From positions 372,001-436,000 of the forward strand of contig JADKKJ010000011.1 in assembly GCA_016720565.1 (NCBI GenBank): a stretch of DNA of 64,000 nucleotides, given 5' to 3'. This document shows, piece by piece, positions 18,870-26,614 of the stretch. Within the stretch, counting starts at the first letter, position 1, and every line of letters begins with the position of its first letter. Made by a program: the position numbers and the translations under genes. This stretch comes from Chitinophagaceae bacterium. GTDB lineage: Bacteria; Bacteroidota; Bacteroidia; Chitinophagales; Chitinophagaceae. Below the pieces are notes generated by a model, which searched no databases, was not told where the DNA came from, and saw only the letters and a program-made list of their open reading frames with translations.

Positions 18870-19608
18870 GCGTGTAGAATTTATTTTCCCATTTCTCGTG
18901 ATTTTTCATTGCTTCCTTTACATAAGAGGAATTGCCGATAAGATTAATAATGGTATTATTTATCCAGGAGAGTGGTGACTTGAACGGCCTTATAACATCC
19001 AGCAGTAGCACAACCCGCAGCTCCCCGGTGTTATTCCAAACCTCATGCTCATAGGTGTCATCAAAAACCACCGCCTTGCCAGGCTGCCAGCATATATTCT
19101 CTTTATCTATCCTCATTACACAATCACCCTGTTTGCCCGGTATTATTAGCCCAAGATGACTTCTGATCAGACCTTTAAAAATCCCTTTATGAGCTGGTAT
19201 ATGTTTATGAGGGGAAAGCACAGAAAAAAAAGCTGTTTTCATTCCGGGAATTTGCTCGAGCAGCGAAGTTGTAATTGGGCAGGATTGGCAATTCAGCGTC
19301 GCCTTAATACCAAAACCAAAAAGAAAAAAGGTTTTCCAGTTATTATCCTGGTTCAATACCATTTGTTCCTGCTGAATATCCTGCAAGTTTGGAAGCTGCT
19401 GGTGAAAAGGGAGTATGTTCTCCAATTCCTCCCTTATCAGGGTCCAATTTTCTTCCAGCAGATTTGTCCAGATAAACTGGCTGTTATCAAAAACAGGATG
19501 ATCGCCTACCATTGAATACTTTCCGATCCAGTTTCCAATTTTAAGCAGCAAGGGCCTGGCAATCTTGAATTTTACCTGCTCTCTTAGTTTAAATATCAAT
19601 CTCCTCAT
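18859..19608 (-). CDS. Aspartyl/asparaginyl beta-hydroxylase domain protein
   Basis: A predicted Fe(II)/2-oxoglutarate dioxygenase of the AspH/LpxO group, 249 residues. The core reads SPHKHIPAHKG, then SHLGLIIPG (first iron histidine), then FDDTYEHEVWNNTGELRVVLLLD with the second histidine (EHEVWN) and the 2-oxoglutarate-binding arginine (ELRVV). There is no signal peptide; a basic N-terminus precedes the fold. Relatives hydroxylate peptidyl Asp/Asn or lipid A acyl chains; the substrate here is not evident. ATG 19608 overlaps the upstream stop as TGATG, and its 3' end overlaps the beta-lactamase start, so all three are coupled. Confidence 0.85.
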   Translation of the reverse strand: MRRLIFKLREQVKFKIARPLLLKIGNWIGKYSMVGDHPVFDNSQFIWTNLLEENWTLIREELENILPFHQQLPNLQDIQQEQMVLNQDNNWKTFFLFGFGIKATLNCQSCPITTSLLEQIPGMKTAFFSVLSPHKHIPAHKGIFKGLIRSHLGLIIPGKQGDCVMRIDKENICWQPGKAVVFDDTYEHEVWNNTGELRVVLLLDVIRPFKSPLSWINNTIINLIGNSSYVKEAMKNHEKWENKFYTHVG

Positions 19609-20897
19609 CACCTTGCTATTTTAACTTCCTTTACAAACTCCTCATACACCTGCCCCCATCCGCTAAATCTTTCCTCATCGCCCAAAAATGTATTATGCCA
19701 TAGGGTTATCATTCGGCCATTGACAGAACGGACCTCATGCAGGTATTTCAGCAACTCCTGGCTGGTTTGCTGCGGAGTTTGCCTCTGCTCATAATATGAA
19801 TTCGCATCCATAAAACAGAAAGGATGCACGAATAGATCAGCGACCTGATCCCTCTCAAGATCATACCAGTAAAAAGAAGAGGACACTGATGCGCGGAAGC
19901 CGTTGATAGTGCCATAGCCCATGGAATGATCCTCTTTAATTCCTGCGTCGATCAAACGCCTGTACCCTTCAGGCAAATTAAAACGTAAAAAATGCTGACG
20001 TGAAACGGATATATTTTTCCCTGTGATCTGCTGCAACAAACTGATCTCTTTTTTCAAAAGTTCCGAACGATCTCCACTTTGCCAGGAAGGGTGCACCCCA
20101 ATCTCATATCGTGAAGAAATATTTTTGATCAGGTCCATCATTGCCTCATTGGAGGGAGGGATGTTCTTATCATATTTCCCATTGGCTTCCGCCACGAGGA
20201 AAAAATACAAAGGCTTCAATATAAATTTCTCATGCAGGGCATACAACCATTCAAATGAATCATAAGGATCTTGTCTCTTCCCTGCCCTTACATTTTTCCT
20301 CAGCCTTACCCTTTCCCTGTCACCTTTTAACAGGTCACGGTACATACCCCCCATATTCCTGAACCAGGGCTTATGCCTGTACGACCAGGCTTCATCTATA
20401 TCATAGGTGGGTAAAAACTCAAATCGATCAGGATCTTCGGTACCCAGTTTTTTTCTTAACAGGCCCATCCATTTATTTACCAATGGCTGGTCCAGGAATC
20501 CATTTTTATAAGCGATTGAGTTTACATGCCCATACCTGCCATACTCATCTTTCACGTGTGGCAAATACTCTTCATACCGGCTGATCAGGAAAAAGCTGGC
20601 GGCAAAGACATCAAAGCCAGGGGAGCCTTCATTTTGAAAAAATATTTTCAGGCCATCCAACTCAGAACAATGAATGGCCTGCTGCTTAATACTATTTTCG
20701 AATAATAAACCATTTGGACGGATCCATATCTCTCCATCCTGTAAAGCACGATCACTATAATTAATTTTGGGAAAAGCGGAGTTTCTGTATTCTTCCGCAT
20801 TCTGCGTTACCCTGAAGGGTTCGCCAATACATTGCCTGCCCGCAAACTCGGCGATATAGCTTAGCCTTGGGCTGTTTCGTTCTGCATATATGAACAA
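19608..20897 (-). CDS. Polysaccharide deacetylase family protein with N-terminal extension
   Basis: A 429-residue protein with a Bacteroidota-type N-terminal domain (about 1-170) and a polysaccharide-deacetylase-like TIM-barrel domain. FLPTYDIDEAWSYRHKPW carries the paired aspartates expected for motif 1. RYEIGVHPSWQSG holds a conserved histidine, SRQHFLRFNLPEGYRRL follows, and GRMITLWHNTFLG ends the domain. No signal peptide is present, so a cytoplasmic role or sugar-nucleotide-related substrate is possible. The start is TTG at 20897, 16 bases after the lutB stop. The substrate is unknown. Confidence 0.75.
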   Translation of the reverse strand: MFIYAERNSPRLSYIAEFAGRQCIGEPFRVTQNAEEYRNSAFPKINYSDRALQDGEIWIRPNGLLFENSIKQQAIHCSELDGLKIFFQNEGSPGFDVFAASFFLISRYEEYLPHVKDEYGRYGHVNSIAYKNGFLDQPLVNKWMGLLRKKLGTEDPDRFEFLPTYDIDEAWSYRHKPWFRNMGGMYRDLLKGDRERVRLRKNVRAGKRQDPYDSFEWLYALHEKFILKPLYFFLVAEANGKYDKNIPPSNEAMMDLIKNISSRYEIGVHPSWQSGDRSELLKKEISLLQQITGKNISVSRQHFLRFNLPEGYRRLIDAGIKEDHSMGYGTINGFRASVSSSFYWYDLERDQVADLFVHPFCFMDANSYYEQRQTPQQTSQELLKYLHEVRSVNGRMITLWHNTFLGDEERFSGWGQVYEEFVKEVKIAR

Positions 20898-20913
20898 GGT
20901 ATTCTTTATCGGT

Positions 20914-22287
20914 TTACTTAAACTTCTCTTTCCATAGCTGGTTAAAGCTTTTGTCAGGGAATTCCATTTTTCCTCTGTGATCGGTCCAGCCCTTCACCAC
21001 CGAATTCACTACCCAGTTCTTCATCTTCCCCGAAGCCATATTCATCCATGATCTCCGAAGCATCCCCTGCTTCCAGGCTTTCCAGGCCCATTTTTCCGCC
21101 GACCCATTATACCCACTGGTTGCGGCCTCATGCCTGTTATCCAGCAATAACTCATGCAAATTGATCTTAACCGCGCAAACCTCCGTACAGTTTCCGCAAA
21201 GTGAAGAAGCATAACTTAAATGCTTCCATTCTTCCATACCTCTTAAATGCGGGGTGATAACTGAACCGATCGGACCTGAATAGGTAGCTTCGTAAGCATG
21301 ACCGCCAATATTCTTATACACCGGGCAGGCATTTAAACAGGCCCCGCATCGAATGCAATAAAGGCTTTCTCTCTGTTTCTCATCCTTCAGGATATTCGTG
21401 CGGCCATTATCCAGTAAGATCACATACATATCGGCCGGGCCATCTGTTTCGTTGGCTTTCCTTGGACCAGTTATGATCGTATTATAAACCGTTATCTGCT
21501 GACCTGTACCATAGGTGGCAAGCAAAGGCCAGAACAATGCCAGGTCATTCATGGAAGGGATCACCTTCTCAATACCTGTGATCACAATATGCGTGGAAGG
21601 AAATGAACAACTCAAACGGGCATTGCCTTCATTCTCTGTAACTGCGATACCGCCAATATCCGCGATAATAAAATTGGCACCCGTTACTCCAACTTCGGCT
21701 TTTACATATTTCTCTCTTAAAATATCACGGGCTATAAGGGTAAGCTCTTCCGGACTGGCCTTCTTATCCGTACCCAGTTTTTCATGAAATAATTTAGCTA
21801 CATCTTCCTTGCTTTTATGCATGGCAGGAGTAACGATATGATAGGGTGGCTCACCATCCAATTGCTGTATATATTCTCCCAGGTCCGTCTCCACACTTTC
21901 AATACCCATTTTTTCGAGGTAAGCATTGAGATGGATCTCTTCGGTCACCATACTTTTGCTCTTCACCAGTGTTTTGCAATTCTTCTCTTTGCAGATCCGC
22001 CCGATCTCTTCCAGCGCCTGTTCCGCGGTCTCGGCCCAGATCACTTTCACTCCTCTTCTTACCAGTAAGGCCTCAAATTTTTCCAGTTCCTTATCCAGTT
22101 GGGAAATGGCCTTCCATTTCTGGTTCTTTGCCTTTTCGCGTGCCAGGTTTATATCCAGGAATTGTTTCTTTCCCTGGGGTACAACAGCATTATACCGGCC
22201 AATATTAAAATTGATCTTACGGCGATGTTCTTTATCGCCCGCGCGTACCGTGCTTTTGGCCATGAAGCTGGCGGCAGTGTCTTTCAT
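20914..22287 (-). CDS. lutB: LutB/LldF family L-lactate oxidation iron-sulfur protein
   Basis: Predicted iron-sulfur subunit of the LutABC L-lactate utilisation complex, 457 residues. The N-terminal half is a LUD domain (VKSKSMVTEEIHLN, GANFIIADIGGIAVTENEGN, PSTHIVITGIEKV). The C-terminal part has two ferredoxin-type clusters: YCIRCGACLNACPVY near 310 and SLCGNCTEVCAVKINLHELL near 360. Length and domain order fit LutB. LutA and LutC are not adjacent, so the partner genes must be elsewhere if the complex exists. It starts 2 bases after the DUF3109 stop and is clearly co-transcribed with it. Confidence 0.92.
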   Translation of the reverse strand: MKDTAASFMAKSTVRAGDKEHRRKINFNIGRYNAVVPQGKKQFLDINLAREKAKNQKWKAISQLDKELEKFEALLVRRGVKVIWAETAEQALEEIGRICKEKNCKTLVKSKSMVTEEIHLNAYLEKMGIESVETDLGEYIQQLDGEPPYHIVTPAMHKSKEDVAKLFHEKLGTDKKASPEELTLIARDILREKYVKAEVGVTGANFIIADIGGIAVTENEGNARLSCSFPSTHIVITGIEKVIPSMNDLALFWPLLATYGTGQQITVYNTIITGPRKANETDGPADMYVILLDNGRTNILKDEKQRESLYCIRCGACLNACPVYKNIGGHAYEATYSGPIGSVITPHLRGMEEWKHLSYASSLCGNCTEVCAVKINLHELLLDNRHEAATSGYNGSAEKWAWKAWKQGMLRRSWMNMASGKMKNWVVNSVVKGWTDHRGKMEFPDKSFNQLWKEKFK

Positions 22288-22289
22288 GC

Positions 22290-22898
22290 TTATTTTTTCT
22301 TTACCTCCGATCTTTTATCGTAGTAGTCTTTAGCGATCTTATCCAGGGCCTCGTAAAACCCTTCTCCGAATTTACGGATCAATGGCTCTTTTAAGAATTC
22401 ATAGGTAGGCACCTTCAGTTTTTCCCCCAGTCCGCAAGCCGGATCACACAATCCTTCCCTGGCCTCATAATTGATCCGCTGGTAGCCGTTCTTGCCCGCT
22501 TTATAGGCAATGATGGGAAACAAATGGCAGCTTACAGGTTTTTTCCAACCTATCACTCCATCATTATAAGCTTGCTCAAATGCGCAGAGGATCATTCCTT
22601 TTTTATCCCTTTTTGCATAAACACAGATCTCCCGGTCGCTGGCCAGGGTGGGCGTTACCCAGCCAAATTCGCGATCATAATGGTATTTGCCATTCTTATC
22701 GATCTCTTTAATGGAGGCCTCCGTAAGATAGGGCTTGATCTTATCGTATACTTCCAGGATGATATCCAGCTCCTCTGATTCTAATGGAGCACCGGCATCA
22801 CCATCTTCACAACAACCGCCTTTGCATTTTGACAGGTCGCAAACAAATTGCTTTTCCACGATCTCATCGCTGACCAGTACATCGTCAATGATTATCAT
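22290..22898 (-). CDS. DUF3109 family cysteine-rich protein
   Basis: A cytoplasmic 202-residue protein of the DUF3109 family, related to the cysteine-cluster YkgJ-like proteins. Cysteines occur at QFVCDLSKCKGGCCEDGD near the N-terminus, REICVYAK, MILCAFE, PVSCHLFPI and EGLCDPACG. Together they could ligate an iron-sulfur cluster or zinc, which is inference. It is first in a minus-strand run with lutB. A TAAATTTG box ends only 4 nt before the ATG (22903-22910), suggesting a leaderless operon mRNA. Confidence 0.88.
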   Translation of the reverse strand: MIIIDDVLVSDEIVEKQFVCDLSKCKGGCCEDGDAGAPLESEELDIILEVYDKIKPYLTEASIKEIDKNGKYHYDREFGWVTPTLASDREICVYAKRDKKGMILCAFEQAYNDGVIGWKKPVSCHLFPIIAYKAGKNGYQRINYEAREGLCDPACGLGEKLKVPTYEFLKEPLIRKFGEGFYEALDKIAKDYYDKRSEVKKK

Positions 22899-22902
22899 GA
22901 GG

Positions 22903-22910
22903 CAAATTTA
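22903..22910 (-). promoter_or_regulatory. Predicted -7 box, DUF3109-lutB operon
   Basis: On the minus strand TAAATTTG matches TAnnTTTG exactly and ends 4 nt upstream of the ATG at 22898. Transcription would begin at or next to the start codon. Confidence 0.55.
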
Positions 22911-22967
22911 AGGAAGAACAGGCAGGGATAGATGAAGGGTTTAACAAGGCTATAACAGACATGGATT

Positions 22968-23687
22968 ATGGACTATGGCCGACAAAGGCATCCATATGCA
23001 AAACCATGTATGCTAAACTCCCGGCTGCTTACCTTTCAACGTTCTGTCGGCGTATTGTTCCAGATGATGTTCTGGCTGCCGGTGATATTCTTCAGCCTGT
23101 TACTGATCTATAATACCCTTCCTTATTTCAGCTTCAGCAAAGAATTCATTTTTATTGAAGAAAGGCTGTTCCTATTCCAGAGCAGCGTTTACAGTGCCTG
23201 TTTTTATGTGCATATAGCCGCAGGTTCATTATGTATAGCTACCGCACTTATCCAATTCTCCCGTTATATCCTGAAAAGATCAAAAGCCATCCACCGTATT
23301 TCCGGTAAGATCTATGTGTTTGTGGTACTGGTATTGGGTGCACCTACGGGTTTATATATGGCTTTTTTTGCCAAAGGCTCCTTCTGGGAAAGATCGCTTT
23401 TCCTGTTTATGGCCGCCTGGTGGTTCATTACAACTCTTTATGGATTGACTACTATCCAAAAGAAAAACATAGTGGCCCATAAGATCTGGATGATGCGCAG
23501 TTACGCCATGGCCATGACGGCGGTCACCTTCCGGGTTTACCATATCGCTTTTTTCCTGCTGGGATGGGGACACCTGGAGAATTATGAAATATCCCTTTGG
23601 ATCAGTGTAGTGGGAAATATGCTGCTGGCAGAATACATTATATACCGGCAGAGCCGTCATTACCTGCGTTCTTTTGCAACACAATAA
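22968..23687 (+). CDS. DUF2306 family membrane protein
   Basis: A 239-residue integral membrane protein with about six or seven helices. Histidine-containing helix starts include SACFYVHIAAGSLCIATALIQF, SKAIHRISGKIYVFVV and IVAHKIWMMRSYAMAMTAVTFRVYH, the pattern of DUF2306 and cytochrome-b561-like membrane proteins that may bind haem (inference). ATG 22968 gives the longest frame; ATG 23010 (MLNSRLLTFQRS) is an equally good start, and nothing in the spacing decides between them. It is divergent from the DUF3109 operon. Confidence 0.72.
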   Translation: MDYGRQRHPYAKPCMLNSRLLTFQRSVGVLFQMMFWLPVIFFSLLLIYNTLPYFSFSKEFIFIEERLFLFQSSVYSACFYVHIAAGSLCIATALIQFSRYILKRSKAIHRISGKIYVFVVLVLGAPTGLYMAFFAKGSFWERSLFLFMAAWWFITTLYGLTTIQKKNIVAHKIWMMRSYAMAMTAVTFRVYHIAFFLLGWGHLENYEISLWISVVGNMLLAEYIIYRQSRHYLRSFATQ

Positions 23688-23715
23688 TTACCCGACAATA
23701 AAAACAAAAAAAACA

Positions 23716-24087
23716 ATGAAAAAAATGTTGTACGCCGGCGCGGCGTTAATGATCGGCGCCTCCATTTATGGTTTCGTGGATTATAAAAGGACCAGCCAGA
23801 AAAAAGAATTCAAAACCCTTTACTCGGAAAAAAAGCAGGTTGAAAAACCCAACCTCACTGACGAAAAAACAGTGGTAGTTGAAAAAGCTGATATCACCGA
23901 ACCTGTAACCAACGTAAAGGAGGTTAAAAAAACAAACAACAATGTAAGAACGGAGGTGAAAAAAGCCGGCACCCGTAAATTCCGTTTTAAGGAATTCGGA
24001 CGTGGACGTATACCGGATGAGGAAGAGATCGTGGAAGAAAAAGAGGTTATTGTGGCCGACAGCGTAACAGCCGTTCACAAAAAATAA
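23716..24087 (+). CDS. Small charged exported or membrane-anchored protein, unknown
   Basis: From ATG 23716 it encodes 123 residues: a short hydrophobic N-terminus (MKKMLYAGAALMIGASIYGF) followed by a Lys/Glu/Val-rich polar region (KKEFKTLYSEKKQVEKP, EKTVVVEKADITEP, RFKEFGRGRIPDEEEIVEEKE). It has no recognisable domain and looks largely disordered. An upstream in-frame ATG (23674) overlaps the DUF2306 gene and would bury the hydrophobic segment, so the shorter start is preferred. It follows the DUF2306 gene by 28 bases and may share its transcript. Confidence 0.6.
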   Translation: MKKMLYAGAALMIGASIYGFVDYKRTSQKKEFKTLYSEKKQVEKPNLTDEKTVVVEKADITEPVTNVKEVKKTNNNVRTEVKKAGTRKFRFKEFGRGRIPDEEEIVEEKEVIVADSVTAVHKK

Positions 24088-24101
24088 TACCCATATCCCG
24101 G

Positions 24102-24129
24102 AATAGCCAGTCCCGTAAGACTGGTTATT
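24102..24129. terminator. Bidirectional hairpin terminator
   Basis: AATAGCCAGTC / GACTGGTTATT pairs over 11 positions with one G-T wobble and a CCGTAA loop. It sits between convergent genes and includes the gldD stop codon in its right arm. Confidence 0.65.
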
Positions 24130-24718
24130 TCCATTTAAGGGTGTTTATTAAATGTTTCAGATCTTCTTTCAGAAAATCATTGACTATACTCAGTGAATCT
24201 TCATTGGGGGTAGCATCAAAATAAAGTGCCCCGCGAAGGAAATGTTTGGTGGAATCGGTGAGGAAGAACTGGTTGGCCGTAGCGGTATTGCCTTTCAGGG
24301 AGAAATAGATCCCTTCCACGCCATTTGGGGTACGCATCTGGCTATCCAGGATCCCTGTGGATACATCCACATGTTGTTTATAGGCCATTTTAAACCCATC
24401 CCTTACCAGGGAATCAAACTGGTTCTCGCTGTTGATAGGTTTATAACTGATATGTATACGGCCTCCCAGTTTGGGAATATCAATATTGATCCAGTAATCG
24501 CCGGCCTTATCATTGAAGAATACCGTATCGCGTACCACGTTACCATAAACAGGATATTCGAAACTGTAGGGATAGCCCGGCATATTAAATTGCTGGTATT
24601 TTTTGGCAGGTAGCTCAATGCGGAAATACCCTTTTTTCTTGCCGGCGCTGTAATCACTGTTACAGGATAATACAAGCGCGCAGAAAATAATCCCGAAATA
24701 AAAAATGGTGGTTCTCAT
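24125..24718 (-). CDS. gldD: Gliding motility lipoprotein GldD
   Basis: A lipoprotein of 197 residues required in Flavobacterium for gliding and linked to type IX secretion. The signal peptide ends in the lipobox LVLSC (cysteine near residue 19). The GldD pattern follows: GYFRIELPAKKYQQF, PYSFEYPVYG, WINIDIPKLGGRIHISYKPI and GIYFSLKGNTATANQFFLTDS. The ATG overlaps the gldE stop as TGATG, so the pair is translationally coupled. Confidence 0.93.
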   Translation of the reverse strand: MRTTIFYFGIIFCALVLSCNSDYSAGKKKGYFRIELPAKKYQQFNMPGYPYSFEYPVYGNVVRDTVFFNDKAGDYWINIDIPKLGGRIHISYKPINSENQFDSLVRDGFKMAYKQHVDVSTGILDSQMRTPNGVEGIYFSLKGNTATANQFFLTDSTKHFLRGALYFDATPNEDSLSIVNDFLKEDLKHLINTLKWK

Positions 24719-26061
24719 CAGTTGCTCTCCATCGGTTTTATACTAACCTGCACCTGCAGGATACGATTGTTATCTTTTTCAATGATAGTGAATTCAAAAT
24801 CGCCGCTTCGAATGGTGGATCTTTCCGCGGGAAATTCTCCGGCCAGTTCCAGTACCAGTCCGCCAATAGATTCGCTGTCGCCTCTTACAGGATCAAAGGT
24901 ATCGCGGGGAATGTTCATGATGCGACAGGCATCATTGATCATGGTCCTGCCTTCAAATAGATAGTTATGGTCATCGATCTTGCGGTTGCTGACCTCATCT
25001 TCGTCAAATTCATCTTTGATCTCTCCGATGATCTCTTCGAGAATATCTTCCATGGTAACAATGCCGCTGGTTCCGCCAAACTCATCTACCACCACTGCGA
25101 AATGCACCCTTTTCTGCTGGAATTCTTTGAGCAGGTCTTCAATTAATTTGGTCTCCGGCACAAAGAATGGCGGTCGGATCAGGCTATGCCAGTTGAACTG
25201 CTCACCTTCATCCAGGTGGGGAATCAGGTCTTTTGTATTGATCAGTCCCAGCACATCATCCAGGCTCTGGCGGTAAATCGGAAGCCTTGTATAATGCAGT
25301 TCCTCTACTTTTTTTATCAGTTCCCCAAAGCTGATGGAATGGTCTACACCGCTTACATCCAGGCGGCTTTTCATGATCTGCCGAACAGAGATATTGCCAA
25401 ACTTCACAATACCCTTCATGATATTCTTTTCGTCCTGGGAGGCTTCTTCATCCGATTTTATATCGATGGCCTCATCCAGTTCTTTTATGCTCATGGCCTG
25501 GCTGCGGTCGGCCCCTGCTTTTTTACCAATACCATCGGCCAGCGAAATGGTCCACCGGCTGATCCTTCTTAATAAAAGATGGATCGCTTCTACCACAACC
25601 GCCGATCCGTAGGCAAAACGAAGATTGTTTTGGGCGGCCCAGACCTTTGGAAAGATCTTACCAATAAAAACCAGTACGAAAGCAATGATCAGCACTTTGA
25701 TGATGACTTCCACCATTCCCCCCGGATCGTTGAATGTAATGAACTGGGTGAGCAGGTAATTCAGCAATACGATTATGCTGATATTCACAAAGGTTCCGCT
25801 GATCAGCAGGGAAGCATAGACCTCTTTGGGTTCTTCCAGCAGGGTAACAATTCTTTTCGCGCCCGGATTGTTTTTTGTCTTCAGCATATTGATATCCTTA
25901 CTGCCCAGCGAGAAAAGGGCCACTTCCGCTCCGGAGATCGTGAAAGCCAGGAGGAGCAGGATCAATAGGATGATTACAAGAAAGCTTGTCCCCTTGGGAT
26001 TTATATAAAGTAAATGGAAGAGTTGATATAATTGAGAGATAAGTACCGAATGAGTTTCCAA
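24718..26061 (-). CDS. gldE: Gliding motility-associated protein GldE
   Basis: A membrane protein of the CNNM/CorC-type hemolysin family (447 residues from the TTG at 26061). Four hydrophobic segments form a DUF21 domain (about 20-190: ISGAEVALFSLGSKDI). They are followed by two CBS domains (MKSRLDVSGVDHSISFGEL; HFAVVVDEFGGTSGIVTMEDILEEIIGEI) and a CorC_HlyC domain at the end. GldE partners GldD. The frame opens at a TTG at 26100 inside the ssb stop, but a TATTTTTG promoter box at 26079-26086 lies within that stretch, so TTG 26061 (starting METHSVLISQLY) is preferred. No ATG is available near the start. Confidence 0.9.
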   Translation of the reverse strand: METHSVLISQLYQLFHLLYINPKGTSFLVIILLILLLLAFTISGAEVALFSLGSKDINMLKTKNNPGAKRIVTLLEEPKEVYASLLISGTFVNISIIVLLNYLLTQFITFNDPGGMVEVIIKVLIIAFVLVFIGKIFPKVWAAQNNLRFAYGSAVVVEAIHLLLRRISRWTISLADGIGKKAGADRSQAMSIKELDEAIDIKSDEEASQDEKNIMKGIVKFGNISVRQIMKSRLDVSGVDHSISFGELIKKVEELHYTRLPIYRQSLDDVLGLINTKDLIPHLDEGEQFNWHSLIRPPFFVPETKLIEDLLKEFQQKRVHFAVVVDEFGGTSGIVTMEDILEEIIGEIKDEFDEDEVSNRKIDDHNYLFEGRTMINDACRIMNIPRDTFDPVRGDSESIGGLVLELAGEFPAERSTIRSGDFEFTIIEKDNNRILQVQVSIKPMESN

Positions 26062-26078
26062 AACAACCTGTTTAGATG

Positions 26079-26086
26079 CAAAAATA
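26079..26086 (-). promoter_or_regulatory. Predicted -7 box for gldE-gldD
   Basis: On the minus strand TATTTTTG, an exact TAnnTTTG match, lies between the ssb stop and the proposed TTG start of gldE with a 17 nt gap. It would let gldE-gldD be transcribed apart from ssb. Confidence 0.45.
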
Positions 26087-26096
26087 CAGTTCCCAC

Positions 26097-26519
26097 TCAA
26101 TAAGGCAGGTCATTTGATGGATCGGGCATTATATCCCCTGAACCAGGGCCTTCTGTGCCACCATCCGGGGGTGGCGAACCTGTATCGGCTCTTTTATCCA
26201 GCATGATCAGGTTATCGCCTACCACTTCCGTGGCGAATTTGCGGTTTCCATCCTTATCATCCCAGCTGCGTGTGCGAAGGCGGCCCTCTATATAAACAAG
26301 ACTGCTTTTATGAAGGTATTTCTGGGCCAGTTCGGCCAATCCCCGCCATAACACGACAGTATGCCATTCTGTTTGAGACACCAGTTTGCCGGTGCGGTCC
26401 TTAAACGTTTCTGTGGTGGCCAGGGGGAATTTGGCTACGGCAATATTACCTTCCAGGTATTGCACTTCTGGTTCTTTGCCCAGGTTGCCGATCAGCATTA
26501 CACGATTTACTCCTCTCAT
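26097..26519 (-). CDS. ssb: Single-stranded DNA-binding protein
   Basis: An OB-fold protein of 140 residues that coats single-stranded DNA in replication, repair and uptake. RGVNRVMLIGNLGKEPEV at the start, TEWHTVVLWRGLAELAQKYLHKSS in the middle and VYIEGRLRTRSWDD are characteristic. After about residue 110 comes a short Gly/Pro/Asp-rich linker and the partner-binding tip ending DPSNDLPY, a variant of the usual DDIPF. It is upstream of gldE-gldD on the same strand, an arrangement seen in other Bacteroidota. Confidence 0.95.
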   Translation of the reverse strand: MRGVNRVMLIGNLGKEPEVQYLEGNIAVAKFPLATTETFKDRTGKLVSQTEWHTVVLWRGLAELAQKYLHKSSLVYIEGRLRTRSWDDKDGNRKFATEVVGDNLIMLDKRADTGSPPPDGGTEGPGSGDIMPDPSNDLPY

Positions 26520-26564
26520 AGATTATCTCTTTTAAATTAGAAATCGTCAATGGCCCTTTCTTCT

Positions 26565-26572
26565 TAAAGTTA
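26565..26572 (-). promoter_or_regulatory. Predicted -7 box for ssb
   Basis: On the minus strand TAACTTTA (TAnnTTTA variant) lies 45 nt upstream of the ssb ATG in a 95-base intergenic stretch. Confidence 0.35.
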
Positions 26573-26614
26573 ATTTTTTTTGACGAATTTTTAAAGTTGG
26601 GAGGTAGCCTAATG

